The notes beneath the pieces are model-generated. The model worked only from the letters and a program-made list of their open reading frames with translations. It searched no databases and had not been told where the DNA came from. A stretch of 55,107 bases of DNA from Rhodococcus sp. KRD162. Lineage in GTDB: Bacteria > Actinomycetota > Actinomycetes > Mycobacteriales > Mycobacteriaceae. Within the stretch, counting starts at the first letter, position 1. Every line of letters starts with the position of its first letter. Both the position numbers and the translations under genes were made by a program. Positions 8,663 through 16,814 of the stretch are shown one piece after another. The stretch lies in contig NZ_JABFAU010000003.1 of the NCBI RefSeq assembly GCF_017168335.1, positions 19,382 to 74,488 on the forward strand. Direction: 5' to 3'.

Positions 8663-9246
8663 AACTTCTCGACGCAGACCACGAAGTTGCGTGACTCCTT
8701 CTCGAATCCGTATTGCGCCGGGTCGGGGCAGTCGTCGACCGAGGACGAACCTTCCAGGATGGTCACGACGCGGCGGGTGTCGTCTCCGGGGGTGGTGCAG
8801 TCCACCCGTTGGGCGAATTCACCGGCGAGGTCCATGCAGCCGCCGACCACCCAGTCGATATCGAGGCACAGTGCTCCCTGTTCGATGTCGAAGTAGGTCT
8901 CGTAGTAGTACTGATCGGCATCATCGGGGCACTCGGCCGAGGTCGGTGTCTTGGCGAAGACAACGTAGTTGGACTGGGGAGATCCACAGTTCGCAGTGGC
9001 GATGTCGGCCTCGTCGACGGTGCCGCCGAGGTTCACGCAGATGTCCACGCTGCCGCCGCCGTCGACGGTGCCGGTGGGGGCGCTGTCGGTGGTTCGGGGC
9101 GCGTTCGTCGTGGTGGGGGCTATGGAGGCACCGGAGATGGCGACGGCGGTACCGGACACCTCCGAGGCACACCCGCCGAGGATCAGAGCCGTGCACGCCG
9201 CCAGTGCGACGACGAGTGCGCGGATCGAACGAGTAGGTGACGCCAT
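8659..9246 (-). CDS. Secreted lipoprotein with duplicated Cys-rich domain (LppU-like)
   Basis: This 195-residue protein has a signal peptide ending in the lipobox LILGGC (C26), a Thr/Ala/Gly-rich linker, then two related modules of about 65 residues. Each module shows Cys-x-n-(V/A)-x-Cys followed by a Cys-Pro pair: one holds DICVNLGG, TANCGSP and AECPDDAD, the other DWVVGGCMD, VDCTTPGDD and DDCPDPAQ. This resembles mycobacterial LppU and the actinobacterial septum-formation domain; the role is unknown. The start at 9246 follows AGGACTCACC; the longer ORF upstream has no site. The stop overlaps the MFS start, suggesting an envelope partner for that exporter, although the pairing could be chance. 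Confidence 0.75.
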   Translation of the reverse strand: MASPTRSIRALVVALAACTALILGGCASEVSGTAVAISGASIAPTTTNAPRTTDSAPTGTVDGGGSVDICVNLGGTVDEADIATANCGSPQSNYVVFAKTPTSAECPDDADQYYYETYFDIEQGALCLDIDWVVGGCMDLAGEFAQRVDCTTPGDDTRRVVTILEGSSSVDDCPDPAQYGFEKESRNFVVCVEKL

Positions 9247-9334
9247 GGTGAGTCCTGCCCTCGTAGATTCGGTCGACCGTGTGTGTAGAAAATATCGGAC
9301 TCGGTTGTCGGCCGCATGAGGCAGGATGATCTGC

Positions 9335-10384
9335 GTGGATCTTCCCCTTGCTGTCCCGGTCGCGCCGATGCTCGCCAAAGCGGCCAAAGTGGTGCCCGCG
9401 CAACCCGAAGACGGCCCGCCTGCGTGGTCCTACGAGCCGAAATGGGACGGGTTCCGCGCCGTTGTCTTCCGCGACGGAGACGAGGTGGTGTTGGGTTCGC
9501 GCGGGGGTAAGGACCTGGCGCGCTACTTTCCGGAGCTGGTCGAGGCCGTCAAGGCGGAATTGCCGGACAAGATCGTCGTCGACGGCGAAATAGTGGTGCC
9601 TCGCGAGAAGAACGGTTCCACTCGGCTGGACTGGGAGTCGTTGTCGGAGCGAATTCACCCCGCGGCGAGTCGGGTGAGAATGCTCGCGGAGCAGACTCCC
9701 GCTCAGTTCATCGGATTCGATCTGTTGGCAATCGGTGACGAGGATCTGACGAACGAGCCGTTTTCGATTCGGCGAGCGAGGTTGCTCGAGGCGGTCGGCA
9801 CGGGCGGGCCGAGTTGCTTCGTCACCTCGGCCACCGATGATGCCGAGGTGGCGCAGGACTGGTTCGAGCGGTTCGAAGGTGCCGGTCTCGACGGGGTGGT
9901 GGCCAAGAAGCTCGACGGGCTCTATCTGCCCAACAAGCGGGAGATGATCAAGATCAAGCACGCCCGCACCGCCGACTGTGTGCTGATCGGTTATCGAATT
10001 CACAAGTCCGGCAACGGTATCGGATCGCTACTGCTCGGGCTCTACGACGGTGACGACCTGCGGATGATCGGCGGCGCGTCGGCGTTCACCGACAAGCGGC
10101 GGTTGGAACTGCTCGAAGAACTCGAACCCCTCCGGCTCGGTGCGGACGTCACCTACGACGGCGAGGCGACACGCTGGAACTCCTCGAACGATCGCAATTG
10201 GATTCCGGTGCGTATCGAGCGGGTCGTGGAGGTGGCATACGACCAGATGGAAGGCGCGCGGTTGCGGCATGTGGCCCGGTTTCTGCGGTGGCGACCTGAT
10301 CGTGAACCGCGCTCGTGTGCCTACGACCAACTCGAAGTGCCGGTGCGCTACGACGTGGCCGATGTGATTGCGGGAGGGCGATAG
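9335..10384 (+). CDS. ligC: ATP-dependent DNA ligase C
   Basis: This is a 349-residue ATP-dependent ligase of the LigC type. The adenylation lysine is K36 in motif I (EPKWDGFR). Later motifs are visible: VVDGEIVV, FIGFDLLAIG, GLDGVVAKK and MIKIKHARTADCV, then the OB-fold end with RHVARFLRWRPDREPRSC. I recall the mycobacterial homologue Rv3731 beginning MQLPVMPPVSPMLAK, which favours the GTG at 9335 (MDLPLAVPVAPMLAK) over the in-frame ATG at 9326. LigC seals nicks and has been linked with Prim-PolC to gap filling in base excision repair. The Prim-PolC gene follows two bases after the stop, as a probable operon. Confidence 0.93.
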   Translation: MDLPLAVPVAPMLAKAAKVVPAQPEDGPPAWSYEPKWDGFRAVVFRDGDEVVLGSRGGKDLARYFPELVEAVKAELPDKIVVDGEIVVPREKNGSTRLDWESLSERIHPAASRVRMLAEQTPAQFIGFDLLAIGDEDLTNEPFSIRRARLLEAVGTGGPSCFVTSATDDAEVAQDWFERFEGAGLDGVVAKKLDGLYLPNKREMIKIKHARTADCVLIGYRIHKSGNGIGSLLLGLYDGDDLRMIGGASAFTDKRRLELLEELEPLRLGADVTYDGEATRWNSSNDRNWIPVRIERVVEVAYDQMEGARLRHVARFLRWRPDREPRSCAYDQLEVPVRYDVADVIAGGR

Positions 10385-10386
10385 AG

Positions 10387-11472
10387 ATGGCCGCGAAGAC
10401 ACCACCGGCATTCGTCGACGCCGGTGACCGCGAGGTGCGAGTCTCGAGTCCCGATCGGGTGATCTTCGAGGCCACCGAGCACACCCCCGAGATCACCAAG
10501 TTGCAGGTGTGCCAGTACTTCGGTGCCGTCGGTGAGCCGTTGATGCGGGCAATCGGCGATCGACCCACTGCCATGGAACGGTGGCCCGACGGCTACCGCG
10601 AGGGCATGCGTCTGGCTCTCGGGCCCCAGGACAAGGACGGCGACGGCTTCTATCAGAAGCGGTTGCCCAAGGGCGCGCCCGAGTGGATCGAGACGGTGAA
10701 GATCGCCTTCCCCAGTAAGCGCACCGCCGAGGAGCTCTGCCCGTCGGAGCCGGCGGCGTTGGTGTGGGCAGCTCAGATGGGTACCTTGACCTTCCATCCG
10801 TGGCCGGTCCGGCGACCGGAGGTGGACCATCCGGACGAGCTGCGTCTCGATCTCGACCCGCAGCCGGGAACCACGTTCACCGACGCTCTGCGAGTGGCCG
10901 ATGTGACCCGAGAGCTGTTGGAAGAGTTGGGATTACGCGGCTACCCGAAGACCAGTGGCAATCGGGGCATTCATATCTATGTGCGCATCGAACCGCAATA
11001 CACCTTCGAGCAGGTCCGTCATGCGGCCATCGGTCTCGGTCGCGAACTCGAACGTCGCGACGACGGGGTGACCACCAATTGGTGGAAAGAGGAACGCGGA
11101 GAACGCATCTTCATCGACTACAACCAGAACAACCGGGATCGTACGATCGCCAGTGCGTGGAGTCTGCGGGCTCGGCCCGGAGCCACGGTGAGTACGCCGA
11201 TGACGTGGTCGCGGTTGGCCGATGTCACCGACCCGCGCGAGTACAACCTCGTCACGGTGCCGGACTACCTGTCCGACGGGGACCCGTGGGCCGACATGGA
11301 TTCTCGGGCTTACTCTCTCGAACCACTCCTGCATCTGTGGGAGACGTTGCCGGGTGGGGAGCTGAATTTTCCGCCCGACTATCCCAAGATGCCCGGAGAA
11401 CCGCCGCGAGTGCAGCCGTCGAAGAAAGTCGCCGAGCACTGGGATGCGGAGGGAAATCGGACGGACGGGTAA
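10387..11472 (+). CDS. Prim-PolC (LigD polymerase-domain, AEP superfamily)
   Basis: The 361-residue product is a stand-alone LigD-type polymerase/primase of the archaeo-eukaryotic primase superfamily. The metal-binding pair is D155 and D157 in LRLDLDPQPG. The nucleotide-binding loop is TSGNRGIHIYVR (S190-H196). There is no ligase or nuclease domain, so this is the Rv3730c/Prim-PolC type rather than LigD. It fills short gaps, prefers ribonucleotides in known homologues, and acts with LigC. The start follows GGGAGGGCGATAGAG, immediately after ligC. The stop at 11470-11472 directly abuts the stop of the opposing nhaA fusion gene with no base between them. No ku gene is nearby. Confidence 0.9.
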   Translation: MAAKTPPAFVDAGDREVRVSSPDRVIFEATEHTPEITKLQVCQYFGAVGEPLMRAIGDRPTAMERWPDGYREGMRLALGPQDKDGDGFYQKRLPKGAPEWIETVKIAFPSKRTAEELCPSEPAALVWAAQMGTLTFHPWPVRRPEVDHPDELRLDLDPQPGTTFTDALRVADVTRELLEELGLRGYPKTSGNRGIHIYVRIEPQYTFEQVRHAAIGLGRELERRDDGVTTNWWKEERGERIFIDYNQNNRDRTIASAWSLRARPGATVSTPMTWSRLADVTDPREYNLVTVPDYLSDGDPWADMDSRAYSLEPLLHLWETLPGGELNFPPDYPKMPGEPPRVQPSKKVAEHWDAEGNRTDG

Positions 11473-13329
11473 CTAGCTGTTCTCGAGCGCCCGGATCAGA
11501 GTGGCCGCATCGTACGGTCCGATGTGTCTGGTCAGGTTCTTGTCACCTCGTCCCAGATAGAACGTCGGTGTCCCGCCGACGTCGGAGGACGAGGCATCGA
11601 GTTCATCGTCCTCGACGCGCACGACATGATCGCCGGTGCGGATGTCGTCGTCGAACTTGTCGATGTCGAGGCCGAGCTCACGTGCGTAACCGTCGATGTC
11701 CTCGGGTTCGAGGTTGTCGCTGTTTCGGAACAACACGTCGGCCATCTCCCAGAATTTGCCCTGCGCTGCGGCGGCCTCGCTGGCGTATGCGGCGTAGCGG
11801 GCATGCGGGTGATAATCGTCGAGCGGCAGGTGGCGGTAGACGTAGCGAAGGTCATCGCCGAAATGTTTGCGAACCTCGGCGACGCTGCCGGTCGCCTTGC
11901 TGCAGAAGGGGCATTCGAAGTCGGCGTACTCCACGATGGTCAGTGGTGCGTCGACCGGTCCACGGATGTGATCGCGCTTGGCGTCGACCGGACGCAGAAT
12001 GCGTAGTGATGCTTCGGCTTTCGGAGGGTGAATCGTGGCGTCGATGCGGAACAGGATCCAGCCGAGCAGTGCGGCGATCACCGACGCCGCGAGCACGCCG
12101 ACGCGTGCCTCGTCGGCCAGCAGTGGATCGTCGAGGGCGAGATCGATGATGAACAGCGAGATCGTGAACCCGATTCCGGACAGCGCTGCACCGCCTGCGA
12201 TGTGCGAGAGTGTCAGGCCGGGAGCGAGAGAAGAGGGTTTGACTTTCGCGAAAATCGCTGACGCACCGGTGATTCCGACGAGCTTGCCGAGGACGAGCCC
12301 GGCGATGATGCCCCAGGTGAGCGTGGACGTCGATGCGGCCTTCAGTGTGTCTGCGCTCAGCACCACTCCAGCGTTGGCGAGCGCGAAGATCGGCACGATG
12401 ATGAACGCCGTGTACGGCTGGTACAGACGCATCAGTCGCTCGTTGACCGAGACCGCACGATCGAGGCCGAGTCTCGCCGCGCGCGCGTATTCGGGATTCG
12501 GTGATTGCCGGAACGCCCGGGTCAGATCCGACGCGTGTTCCACCTCGGAGCGGCGGGGCGGGTAGACCGGAAGGATCAGCGCGATCATCACCCCGGCCAG
12601 GGTGGGGTGAACTCCCGATTCGTACATCGCGACCCACGTGAACAGGGCTACGACGAAGTACCCGACGCCGCGCCACACCTCGAGCCGACGCATCAGAAAG
12701 ATCAGGCCGAGGCCGACGAATGCCAGTGCCAACGGCAGCAGGTTCAGGTCGTCGGTATAGAAGAACGCGATGACCGCAAGCGCGCCCACATCGTCCGCAA
12801 CGGCGAGGGTGAGCAGGAAGATGCGCAACCGCGCGGCCTTCTTCGGCCCGAGCACCGCGAGGGCACCGAGCAGGAACGCGGTGTCGGTGGAAATGACCAC
12901 TCCCCACGCCTGGGCGGCCGGGCCGGAGGGGTTGAAGGCGAAGAACAGCAGTGCGGGTGCGGCGAGCCCGGCGAGGGCAGCGACGATGGGGATCGCGGCA
13001 CGTGAGCGGTCGGTGAGCTCACCCATCGCGAACTCGCGTTTGACCTCGAGGCCGACGACGAAGAAGAACAGTGCCATCAGCCCGTCGTTGACCCAGTGCG
13101 CGAGATCGAGGGAGATGCCCTGCTCGCCGACGGTGATCGACAGTTCGGTGTGCCAGAAGGAGTGGTATGTATCGCCGAGGGGTGAATTCGCCCAGATCAG
13201 GGCAATGAGTGTGGCCGCGAGTAGGAAGCCCGCCGCGAGTGTCTCGCTGTTCTTCTCGCCGCGAGCCTGCGAGATCCGTTCGACGAAACGTGCCATCGGC
13301 CGATTCGTCGGCGTGATCTGATCTGCCAT
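11473..13329 (-). CDS. nhaA: NhaA Na+/H+ antiporter fused to a DsbA-like thioredoxin domain
   Basis: The 618-residue protein has an NhaA domain (about 1-430, roughly 12 helices) with [21 protein letters not shown] carrying the conserved ion-binding Asp-Asp pair, and [23 protein letters not shown] early on. A hydrophilic C-terminal domain (about 450-618) is a DsbA-type thioredoxin fold with the redox motif CPFC at 473-476 and cis-Pro region GGTPTFYLG. NhaA exchanges sodium for protons across the membrane. NhaA-DsbA fusions are known in Actinobacteria, but the role of the redox domain is unclear. The start at 13329 is chosen because NhaA begins there; the upstream frame is not NhaA-like. It is divergent from the metallopeptidase gene. 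Confidence 0.93.
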   Translation of the reverse strand: MADQITPTNRPMARFVERISQARGEKNSETLAAGFLLAATLIALIWANSPLGDTYHSFWHTELSITVGEQGISLDLAHWVNDGLMALFFFVVGLEVKREFAMGELTDRSRAAIPIVAALAGLAAPALLFFAFNPSGPAAQAWGVVISTDTAFLLGALAVLGPKKAARLRIFLLTLAVADDVGALAVIAFFYTDDLNLLPLALAFVGLGLIFLMRRLEVWRGVGYFVVALFTWVAMYESGVHPTLAGVMIALILPVYPPRRSEVEHASDLTRAFRQSPNPEYARAARLGLDRAVSVNERLMRLYQPYTAFIIVPIFALANAGVVLSADTLKAASTSTLTWGIIAGLVLGKLVGITGASAIFAKVKPSSLAPGLTLSHIAGGAALSGIGFTISLFIIDLALDDPLLADEARVGVLAASVIAALLGWILFRIDATIHPPKAEASLRILRPVDAKRDHIRGPVDAPLTIVEYADFECPFCSKATGSVAEVRKHFGDDLRYVYRHLPLDDYHPHARYAAYASEAAAAQGKFWEMADVLFRNSDNLEPEDIDGYARELGLDIDKFDDDIRTGDHVVRVEDDELDASSSDVGGTPTFYLGRGDKNLTRHIGPYDAATLIRALENS

Positions 13330-13548
13330 CTGCGGCCCGGTCCTTCCACGAAGTGTTGTGAAGCAGTCTGCACCAACACGGCCGACGACGGTTTGCTTCC
13401 ACGCAGGTGGGAGCGCGCAGAGTAACGTTATGACGCTGCCGAACCCGCCGCAGCGCGAAAGATGAGTGCGACATCGTCGAGAAATGGCATTAGTTCGTAC
13501 CCAAACGGGAATACGGGCCCGACTCGCCCCTGCAATGAAGGAAAATCC

Positions 13549-14574
13549 ATGCGTGATTTCATCTGCCGCAAATGCGGACAGAAGCTCTCGTTCGAGAACT
13601 CGCTGTGTCTGAGCTGCTCGAGCGCACTCGGCTTCCATCTGCCGAGCAGAGCCCTGCTGGTGCTTCCCGACAATGCCGACGACGGAATCGCCGAAGCCGA
13701 GGTCGACGGTGCCACCTGGAAGATGTGCGCCAACCTCAACACCGCGCGCTGCAACTGGCTGGTCGATACCGCCGACTCCGACGAGCTCTGCCTGTCCTGC
13801 CGGCTGACGAGAACCCGGCCGGCCGACGAGGATGTGGACGCCATGGCCGCGTACGCCGACGCCGAGACCAACAAGCGCCGCGTCATCCTGGAACTGACCG
13901 AACTGGGGCTGCCGATCGTCGGCCGGAACGAGGACAGTGCCACGGGACTGGTCTTCGATCTGCTCTCGAGTGCCGACAAGCAGGTGATGACGGGCCACGA
14001 CAACGGTCTGATCACCCTCGACCTGGCCGAGGGTGACGATGTGCACCGCGAACAGCTGCGCGTGGCGATGTCCGAGCCGTACCGCACGTTGGTCGGTCAC
14101 TTCCGTCACGAGATCGGCCATTACTACCAGATGGTGCTGGTAGGAAACGGCGAGCATCGAGCGGCGTTCGAGGAACTGTTCGGCGATCCGGATTCGGACT
14201 ACCAGGCCGCTCTCGATCGGCACTACAACGAGGGTGCACCCGACGGCTGGGAAGACGATTACGTTTCCTCGTACGCCACGATGCATCCGGCCGAGGACTG
14301 GGCCGAAACCTTCGCGCACTACCTGCATATTCGTGACACCCTGGACACGGCTGCCGCCTTCGGGATGGCACCTGCCGGTTCGACGCTGGAAAGCCCGCTT
14401 CCCGGCGACGTCGGCTTCGACCAGATCGTCGAGTGGTGGCTACCGCTGTCGTGGGCGCTGAACCAGATCAACCGGTCGATGGGTCACCAGGACCTCTACC
14501 CGTTCGTGCTGCCGCCGACGGTGGTGAAGAAGATCGGCTTCGTCCATTCTCTGATTGCACCCAGCACACTCTGA
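13549..14574 (+). CDS. Zinc-binding metallopeptidase with N-terminal zinc ribbon
   Basis: This 341-residue protein starts with a zinc-ribbon (CRKCGQKL then [10 protein letters not shown], with a second Cys group CNWL/CLSCR near 65-85). The C-terminal domain has the zincin motif HEIGHYY inside [12 protein letters not shown], and a downstream [11 protein letters not shown] likely giving the third ligand. This matches a family annotated as zinc-binding metallopeptidase (DUF2248), commonly present in Actinobacteria; no substrate is known to me. There is no signal peptide, so it is probably cytoplasmic. AAGGA precedes the ATG by six bases; an earlier in-frame start at 13462 has no site. Confidence 0.8.
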   Translation: MRDFICRKCGQKLSFENSLCLSCSSALGFHLPSRALLVLPDNADDGIAEAEVDGATWKMCANLNTARCNWLVDTADSDELCLSCRLTRTRPADEDVDAMAAYADAETNKRRVILELTELGLPIVGRNEDSATGLVFDLLSSADKQVMTGHDNGLITLDLAEGDDVHREQLRVAMSEPYRTLVGHFRHEIGHYYQMVLVGNGEHRAAFEELFGDPDSDYQAALDRHYNEGAPDGWEDDYVSSYATMHPAEDWAETFAHYLHIRDTLDTAAAFGMAPAGSTLESPLPGDVGFDQIVEWWLPLSWALNQINRSMGHQDLYPFVLPPTVVKKIGFVHSLIAPSTL

Positions 14575-14591
14575 TGCCCGGCTAACGTTCG

Positions 14592-14619
14592 TTGAGCTTT
14601 CTGGACGGGGGCGTATTCT
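14592..14619 (+). promoter_or_regulatory. Putative promoter of the GAF-ANTAR gene
   Basis: TTGAGC at 14592-14597 and TATTCT at 14614-14619, 16 bases apart, give a plausible sigma-70-type promoter. The predicted leader is about 50 nt long and contains the hairpin at 14655-14669. Confidence 0.45.
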
Positions 14620-14654
14620 GTGTTGTCGGCATTGCGCCGAACGGGGGGTACGCC

Positions 14655-14669
14655 CCTGGTAGCACCAGG
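14655..14669 (+). promoter_or_regulatory. Leader hairpin touching the ribosome binding site of the GAF-ANTAR gene
   Basis: CCTGGT-AGC-ACCAGG forms a perfect six-base stem with a three-base loop. The 3' arm shares bases with the Shine-Dalgarno sequence AGGACGAG just before the GTG start. Folding could limit translation initiation. The loop is too short to be a classical ANTAR target hairpin. Confidence 0.4.
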
Positions 14670-14674
14670 ACGAG

Positions 14675-15415
14675 GTGATCATCATCAGCGAGCAGACGGT
14701 GGAGTCGACCGGCATGAGTCCCTCGGTCTCCGATTTCGTGCTCAGCCGTCGTCTGGCGGAAGTCGCGGAGAAGCTTCGTCGCCAACACTCGGATCCGGAT
14801 CGAGTGCTGCTGACGATCACCGAATCGGCAGTGGCCAACGTCCCGGCCGCCGAGTTCGCGTCCATCACCACCGTGCTGCAGGGCACCTTCGTGCACAGTG
14901 CTGCGCTGGTGGGCGAGACGGCAGGTCATTGCGACAAGATCCAGGAGCAGTTGGGCGAAGGCCCGTGCCTGGAATCGGCGATCGAACAGACGACCATCAG
15001 GATCGACGACATGGACACCGACACACGCTGGCCACTGTTCACCGATGCCGCGTCCGCTCTCGGGGTCAAGAGCATGATCTGCTTCCAGCTCTACGTCGAG
15101 GGGGTCAACTTCGGCGCGCTGAACCTGCACTCCACGCGCGCCCATGCGTTCTCGGCCGAGGCGGAATCGATCGGCTCGCTGTTCGCTGCCCACGCCGCCA
15201 TCGCATTCTCCACCGCACGCGAGGAGCAACAGATCCGTGCAGCATTGACGAGTCGAGACGTGATCGGTCAGGCCAAGGGCATGCTGATGGAGCGGTACAA
15301 CCTCAACTCGCAGTCGGCGTTCGCCCTGCTGGCCAAGCTGTCTCAGGACACCAACGTCAAACTCGCCGACCTCGCCGCGCAAGTGGTGGCCGACGCGGCC
15401 GCATCCAGCGACTGA
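14675..15415 (+). CDS. GAF-ANTAR RNA-binding antiterminator
   Basis: The 246-residue protein has a GAF sensor domain (about 30-175, with EQLGEGPCLESAIEQ, typical of actinobacterial GAF-ANTAR proteins) and a C-terminal ANTAR domain (about 180-240, with RDVIGQAKGMLMERYNL and SAFALLAKLSQDTN). ANTAR domains bind paired RNA hairpins and stop premature termination. The GAF ligand is unknown. The GTG start at 14675 follows AGGACGAG; an ATG at 14714 is the alternative. It is a single gene, converging on the methyltransferase gene with a 6-bp gap. Confidence 0.9.
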   Translation: MIIISEQTVESTGMSPSVSDFVLSRRLAEVAEKLRRQHSDPDRVLLTITESAVANVPAAEFASITTVLQGTFVHSAALVGETAGHCDKIQEQLGEGPCLESAIEQTTIRIDDMDTDTRWPLFTDAASALGVKSMICFQLYVEGVNFGALNLHSTRAHAFSAEAESIGSLFAAHAAIAFSTAREEQQIRAALTSRDVIGQAKGMLMERYNLNSQSAFALLAKLSQDTNVKLADLAAQVVADAAASSD

Positions 15416-15421
15416 GCTGCG

Positions 15422-16051
15422 TCACCGCACATCGAGGCCGTCGGAACTCGCGACCGACACTGCCGGACCGTCCGAGGCGACGAAGACCTCGATGCGGACG
15501 TCCTGGTCGAGATAGCGACTGAGCAAGGCCAACCCCTTCGTGGCGGCGATGACCTCGTGCACCCGGTCGCCCGTGAGGGGATAGTCGTCCACATCGTGAC
15601 GCCAGTGTGTCGCCACGAGCGTGCCCCCTACCTCGAGATGCTCGACCGCACGCGTCATGGCCGACGTCAGGTCGGCTGTGTCCAGGTAGTAGCCCACCTC
15701 GCTGATGACGATCAGATCGAAGAGCATCCCCGGCTCGGGAAGGGCAGACCAGTCGTCCGACAGCGACCACAAGGCGAATTCGACTGCCGCAGTGTCGCCT
15801 ATACGACTGCGAGCAGAATCGAGTGCGCTGCGCACCACGTCCGTGGACACCACGTGCTCGCACCGAGCGGCGATCTGCTCGGTGAGAACGCCGATGGAGC
15901 AACCGGGCTCGAGTGCGCGCCGATACTGCGCCTTGGGCAGTGAGGCCATGGTCAATGCGTACTTGCGCCTCTCGTACCATTTGCTGTTCAGCATGAACGG
16001 GTCGGCTTCGCACTCGTAGACGCCGCGGAAGTACTCGGCTCCCAAACTCAT
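15422..16051 (-). CDS. NodS-like SAM-dependent methyltransferase
   Basis: This 209-residue class I methyltransferase starts with EADPFMLNSKWYERRKYALT and then ALEPGCSIGVLTEQIA (SAM-binding glycine loop at 48-54). These two blocks are characteristic of the NodS family, whose rhizobial member N-methylates the de-N-acetylated sugar of Nod-factor precursors. A later VISEVGYYL is the substrate-side motif. It is the last gene of a four-gene operon behind a PIG-L de-N-acetylase (13 bp gap), so N-methylation of a freed amino group is a reasonable guess. The start at 16051 is where the NodS-like sequence begins; an in-frame ATG upstream at 16189 would overlap the deacetylase gene. Confidence 0.82.
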   Translation of the reverse strand: MSLGAEYFRGVYECEADPFMLNSKWYERRKYALTMASLPKAQYRRALEPGCSIGVLTEQIAARCEHVVSTDVVRSALDSARSRIGDTAAVEFALWSLSDDWSALPEPGMLFDLIVISEVGYYLDTADLTSAMTRAVEHLEVGGTLVATHWRHDVDDYPLTGDRVHEVIAATKGLALLSRYLDQDVRIEVFVASDGPAVSVASSDGLDVR

Positions 16052-16064
16052 TCGAGGACCCTGC

Positions 16065-16814
16065 TCATGCGAACACCACCTCGAAAGGACGCTGATACCG
16101 GGCGAGTACGTGCGGCGGTAGTACGGCTCGGTCCGCGGGATGATCGGACAACGGCCGGATCTGGGAATCGAACTGCTCGATCGAGGCACGCTTGGCGTCG
16201 AGAGCGTGCGCAGGCAGATCGATGCGGCGGCATCGTGTCCACGGTACAGCCGGGTGATCCGGAGTTGCCCAGTGCCACATCCAGATCGGATACTCCAGCA
16301 CCGGTACGCTCACCGAGTTCGCCGCGGCGATCGTGGCCCGAGCGGTCGCCTCGTGATCGGGATGTCCGTCCCCTCGCCACGGTGTCAGACACCAGGTCCC
16401 CGGGGTGGCGTCGAGCAACGGGCTCAGGGCAGCGGTCAGATCGTCCTCGCGCTGCTCGACGGCTCCGTCGGTGAAGTGCAGACGCGTCGGGGAATGATCG
16501 ACTCCGAGTGCGGCCAGAGCACGTGCGGATTCGAGGGGGCGGCGGGTGCGCAGATCCTCCGCTGTCACCGTAGGGGAACCGGGATGCGAGCCGTCGCCGT
16601 CGGTCACGGCGACCACCCGCACATCGACGCCTGCCGCTGCGGCCAAAGACAGCAGTCCCCCGATGCCGAGCACCTCGTCGTCCGGGTGTGGGGCGACGAC
16701 GATCATCGTGACGACCTCGCTCCACTGCAATCCGGGGACCGACCAGTTCGCCGACATCCAGTCCGACTCCGCTGTGCCGGGGTCGTTTTCGGTATCGAAG
16801 GCGTTCTCTACCAC
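16065..16814 (-). CDS. PIG-L family de-N-acetylase
   Basis: This 249-residue protein has the PIG-L/LmbE zinc signature VVAPHPDDEVLGIGG (H43, D45, D46) and a second metal motif in GDGHPDHEAT. Family members hydrolyse N-acetyl groups from GlcNAc-containing compounds (MshB and Mca act on mycothiol and its conjugates). This protein is not clearly either, and its operon differs. The GTG at 16814 overlaps the end of the acyl-CoA dehydrogenase-like gene, and this coupling favours it; an ATG at 16757 would remove 19 residues before the core. Its substrate is probably made by the glycosyltransferase encoded first in the operon. Confidence 0.85.
   Translation of the reverse strand: MVENAFDTENDPGTAESDWMSANWSVPGLQWSEVVTMIVVAPHPDDEVLGIGGLLSLAAAAGVDVRVVAVTDGDGSHPGSPTVTAEDLRTRRPLESARALAALGVDHSPTRLHFTDGAVEQREDDLTAALSPLLDATPGTWCLTPWRGDGHPDHEATARATIAAANSVSVPVLEYPIWMWHWATPDHPAVPWTRCRRIDLPAHALDAKRASIEQFDSQIRPLSDHPADRAVLPPHVLARYQRPFEVVFA

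Noticed and set aside
8713..9240. 175-codon plus-strand frame opposite the lipoprotein
   Set aside because: It is Val/Gly/Asp-rich with no family and lies opposite a gene with a clear signal peptide and lipobox.
14655..14669. ANTAR target hairpin pair
   Set aside because: Only one hairpin with a three-base loop is present. ANTAR targets are two hairpins with six-base loops.
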